Assembly: GCA_902531455.1 (NCBI GenBank)
Contig: CACAEM010000044.1
Coordinates: 1-5,528 of the forward strand
From: an uncultured Pelagibacteraceae bacterium
Lineage (GTDB): Bacteria; Pseudomonadota; Alphaproteobacteria; Pelagibacterales; Pelagibacteraceae
Length of the DNA: 5,528 bases
Reading direction: 5' to 3'
The notes below the pieces were generated by a model that was not told where the DNA came from, did no database searches, and saw only the letters and a list, made by a program, of their open reading frames with translations. The position numbers were made by a program, and so were the translations under genes. Shown piece by piece: positions 4,855 through 5,528 of this stretch (its first letter is position 1; each line of letters starts with the position of its first letter).

Positions 4855-5528
4855 TTAAAAGTTATCTAAATTTGCCACCATTCTTGTATAAATACTGCTA
4901 CTAGAGGCTTTTAAATTTATATTAGAAATTTTATTTTCTTGAATATTGCTGATTTGACCACCAGCCTCTTCAACTATTAAAATTCCTGCTGCAATATCCC
5001 ATATGTTTAAATTATTTTGAAAACTGCCATCTAATCTACCAGCTCCAACATAAGCTAGATCTAATGCAGCTGATCCTGAACATCTTACATTTAGATCCGA
5101 AAATTTTACCCCTTCAATATTTGTTCCAAAAAGACACTCATCTAAATTATTTTTATTTGAAACTCTAATTCTTTGATTATTAAAGTAGGACCCATTATCC
5201 TTTTCTGCATAAAACATTTCATTTTTTATAGGATCAAATATTAAGCCTGAAATTATCCGGTTTCTTGACTGCAAAGCAATTGAAATTGCGAAATGAGGGA
5301 TTCCATGTAAAAAATTTGTTGTTCCATCTATAGGATCAATTATCCAAAAATTGTCATTATCTTGGTTTTTAATTATACCTGTCTCCTCAGTTATAAATGA
5401 ATATTTCTTTTTTGCTGTTGACAATTCTTCAATTAATATTTCTTCAACTCTTTTATCTGTTTTAGTTACAAAATCTTTAGGACCTTTTTTTGCAACTTGT
5501 AGATTTTCTATTTCACCAAAATCTCTTA
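4855..5528 (-). CDS. suhB: Inositol-1-monophosphatase family protein (SuhB-like), 5'-truncated by the window edge
   Basis: This is a Mg2+-dependent phosphatase of the inositol monophosphatase family. The frame is open from the right edge to TAA at 4857-4855, giving about 223 visible residues beginning [20 protein letters not shown]; the TTG at 5424 is internal and roughly 25-30 residues are missing. Motif 1 DPIDGTTNF starts at 5337 and supplies two metal-binding Asp residues. The EE in the upstream ITEETG segment supplies the Glu ligand, and motif 2 WDIAAG is at 5001-4984. [17 protein letters not shown], the conserved fold core, is intact. Compared with E. coli SuhB (267 aa), the stretch just before GSAALDL appears about 15 residues short. 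SuhB in E. coli also acts in rRNA antitermination, which fits the neighbouring ribosomal genes, but that role is not shown here. Substrate is uncertain. Confidence 0.93.
   Translation of the reverse strand, partial: RDFGEIENLQVAKKGPKDFVTKTDKRVEEILIEELSTAKKKYSFITEETGIIKNQDNDNFWIIDPIDGTTNFLHGIPHFAISIALQSRNRIISGLIFDPIKNEMFYAEKDNGSYFNNQRIRVSNKNNLDECLFGTNIEGVKFSDLNVRCSGSAALDLAYVGAGRLDGSFQNNLNIWDIAAGILIVEEAGGQISNIQENKISNINLKASSSSIYTRMVANLDNF

Noticed and set aside
5422..5424. TTG as the start of the SuhB-like gene
   Set aside because: Upstream in-frame codons encode the conserved RDFGE...[11 protein letters not shown] region of the family, so the true start is beyond the right edge.

Overview
The window is very AT-rich, densely packed and alphaproteobacterial in character. 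The short intergenic gaps, Lys/Asn/Ile-rich proteins, the three-gene split transhydrogenase, the cysteine-free L31 and a DUF1013/TrcR gene together suggest a SAR11 (Pelagibacterales)-like marine bacterium. This placement is inference from gene content and composition, since no marker gene search could be run. No mobile element, CRISPR array or phage gene was seen.

Left half, plus strand (1-3423): the proton-translocating NAD(P) transhydrogenase genes pntAA (5' end off the window), pntAB and pntB, followed with no gap by a small single-domain transaldolase that starts on TTG. The junctions are a TAATG overlap, a 2-nt gap and a direct stop/start abutment, so this looks like one operon. Membrane NADPH generation is coupled genetically to a non-oxidative pentose phosphate enzyme.

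Middle (3424-3674): a convergent, non-coding, AT-only stretch with weak hairpin/T-run signals that could terminate both transcription units.

Right half, minus strand (read from 5528 down to 3675): an inositol-monophosphatase family gene (suhB-like, 5' end off the window), rpmE (L31), trcR (DUF1013, RNA polymerase-associated cell-cycle regulator), rpsU (S21) and the initiator tRNA gene. rpmE and trcR share a TAATG overlap, and the tRNA begins 4 nt after the rpsU stop codon. This is a translation/transcription housekeeping cluster.

The observation most worth a second look is in rpsU. It has no ATG or GTG start; a strong GGAGG Shine-Dalgarno lies 5 nt before an ATT codon that aligns with the usual N-terminus of alphaproteobacterial S21. 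The other visible starts in the window lack a strong Shine-Dalgarno. The initiator tRNA encoded just downstream has an A:U in place of the first of its three conserved anticodon-stem G:C pairs. Together these suggest a small locus in which initiation factors or S21 could feed back on S21 synthesis; that regulatory reading is a hypothesis.
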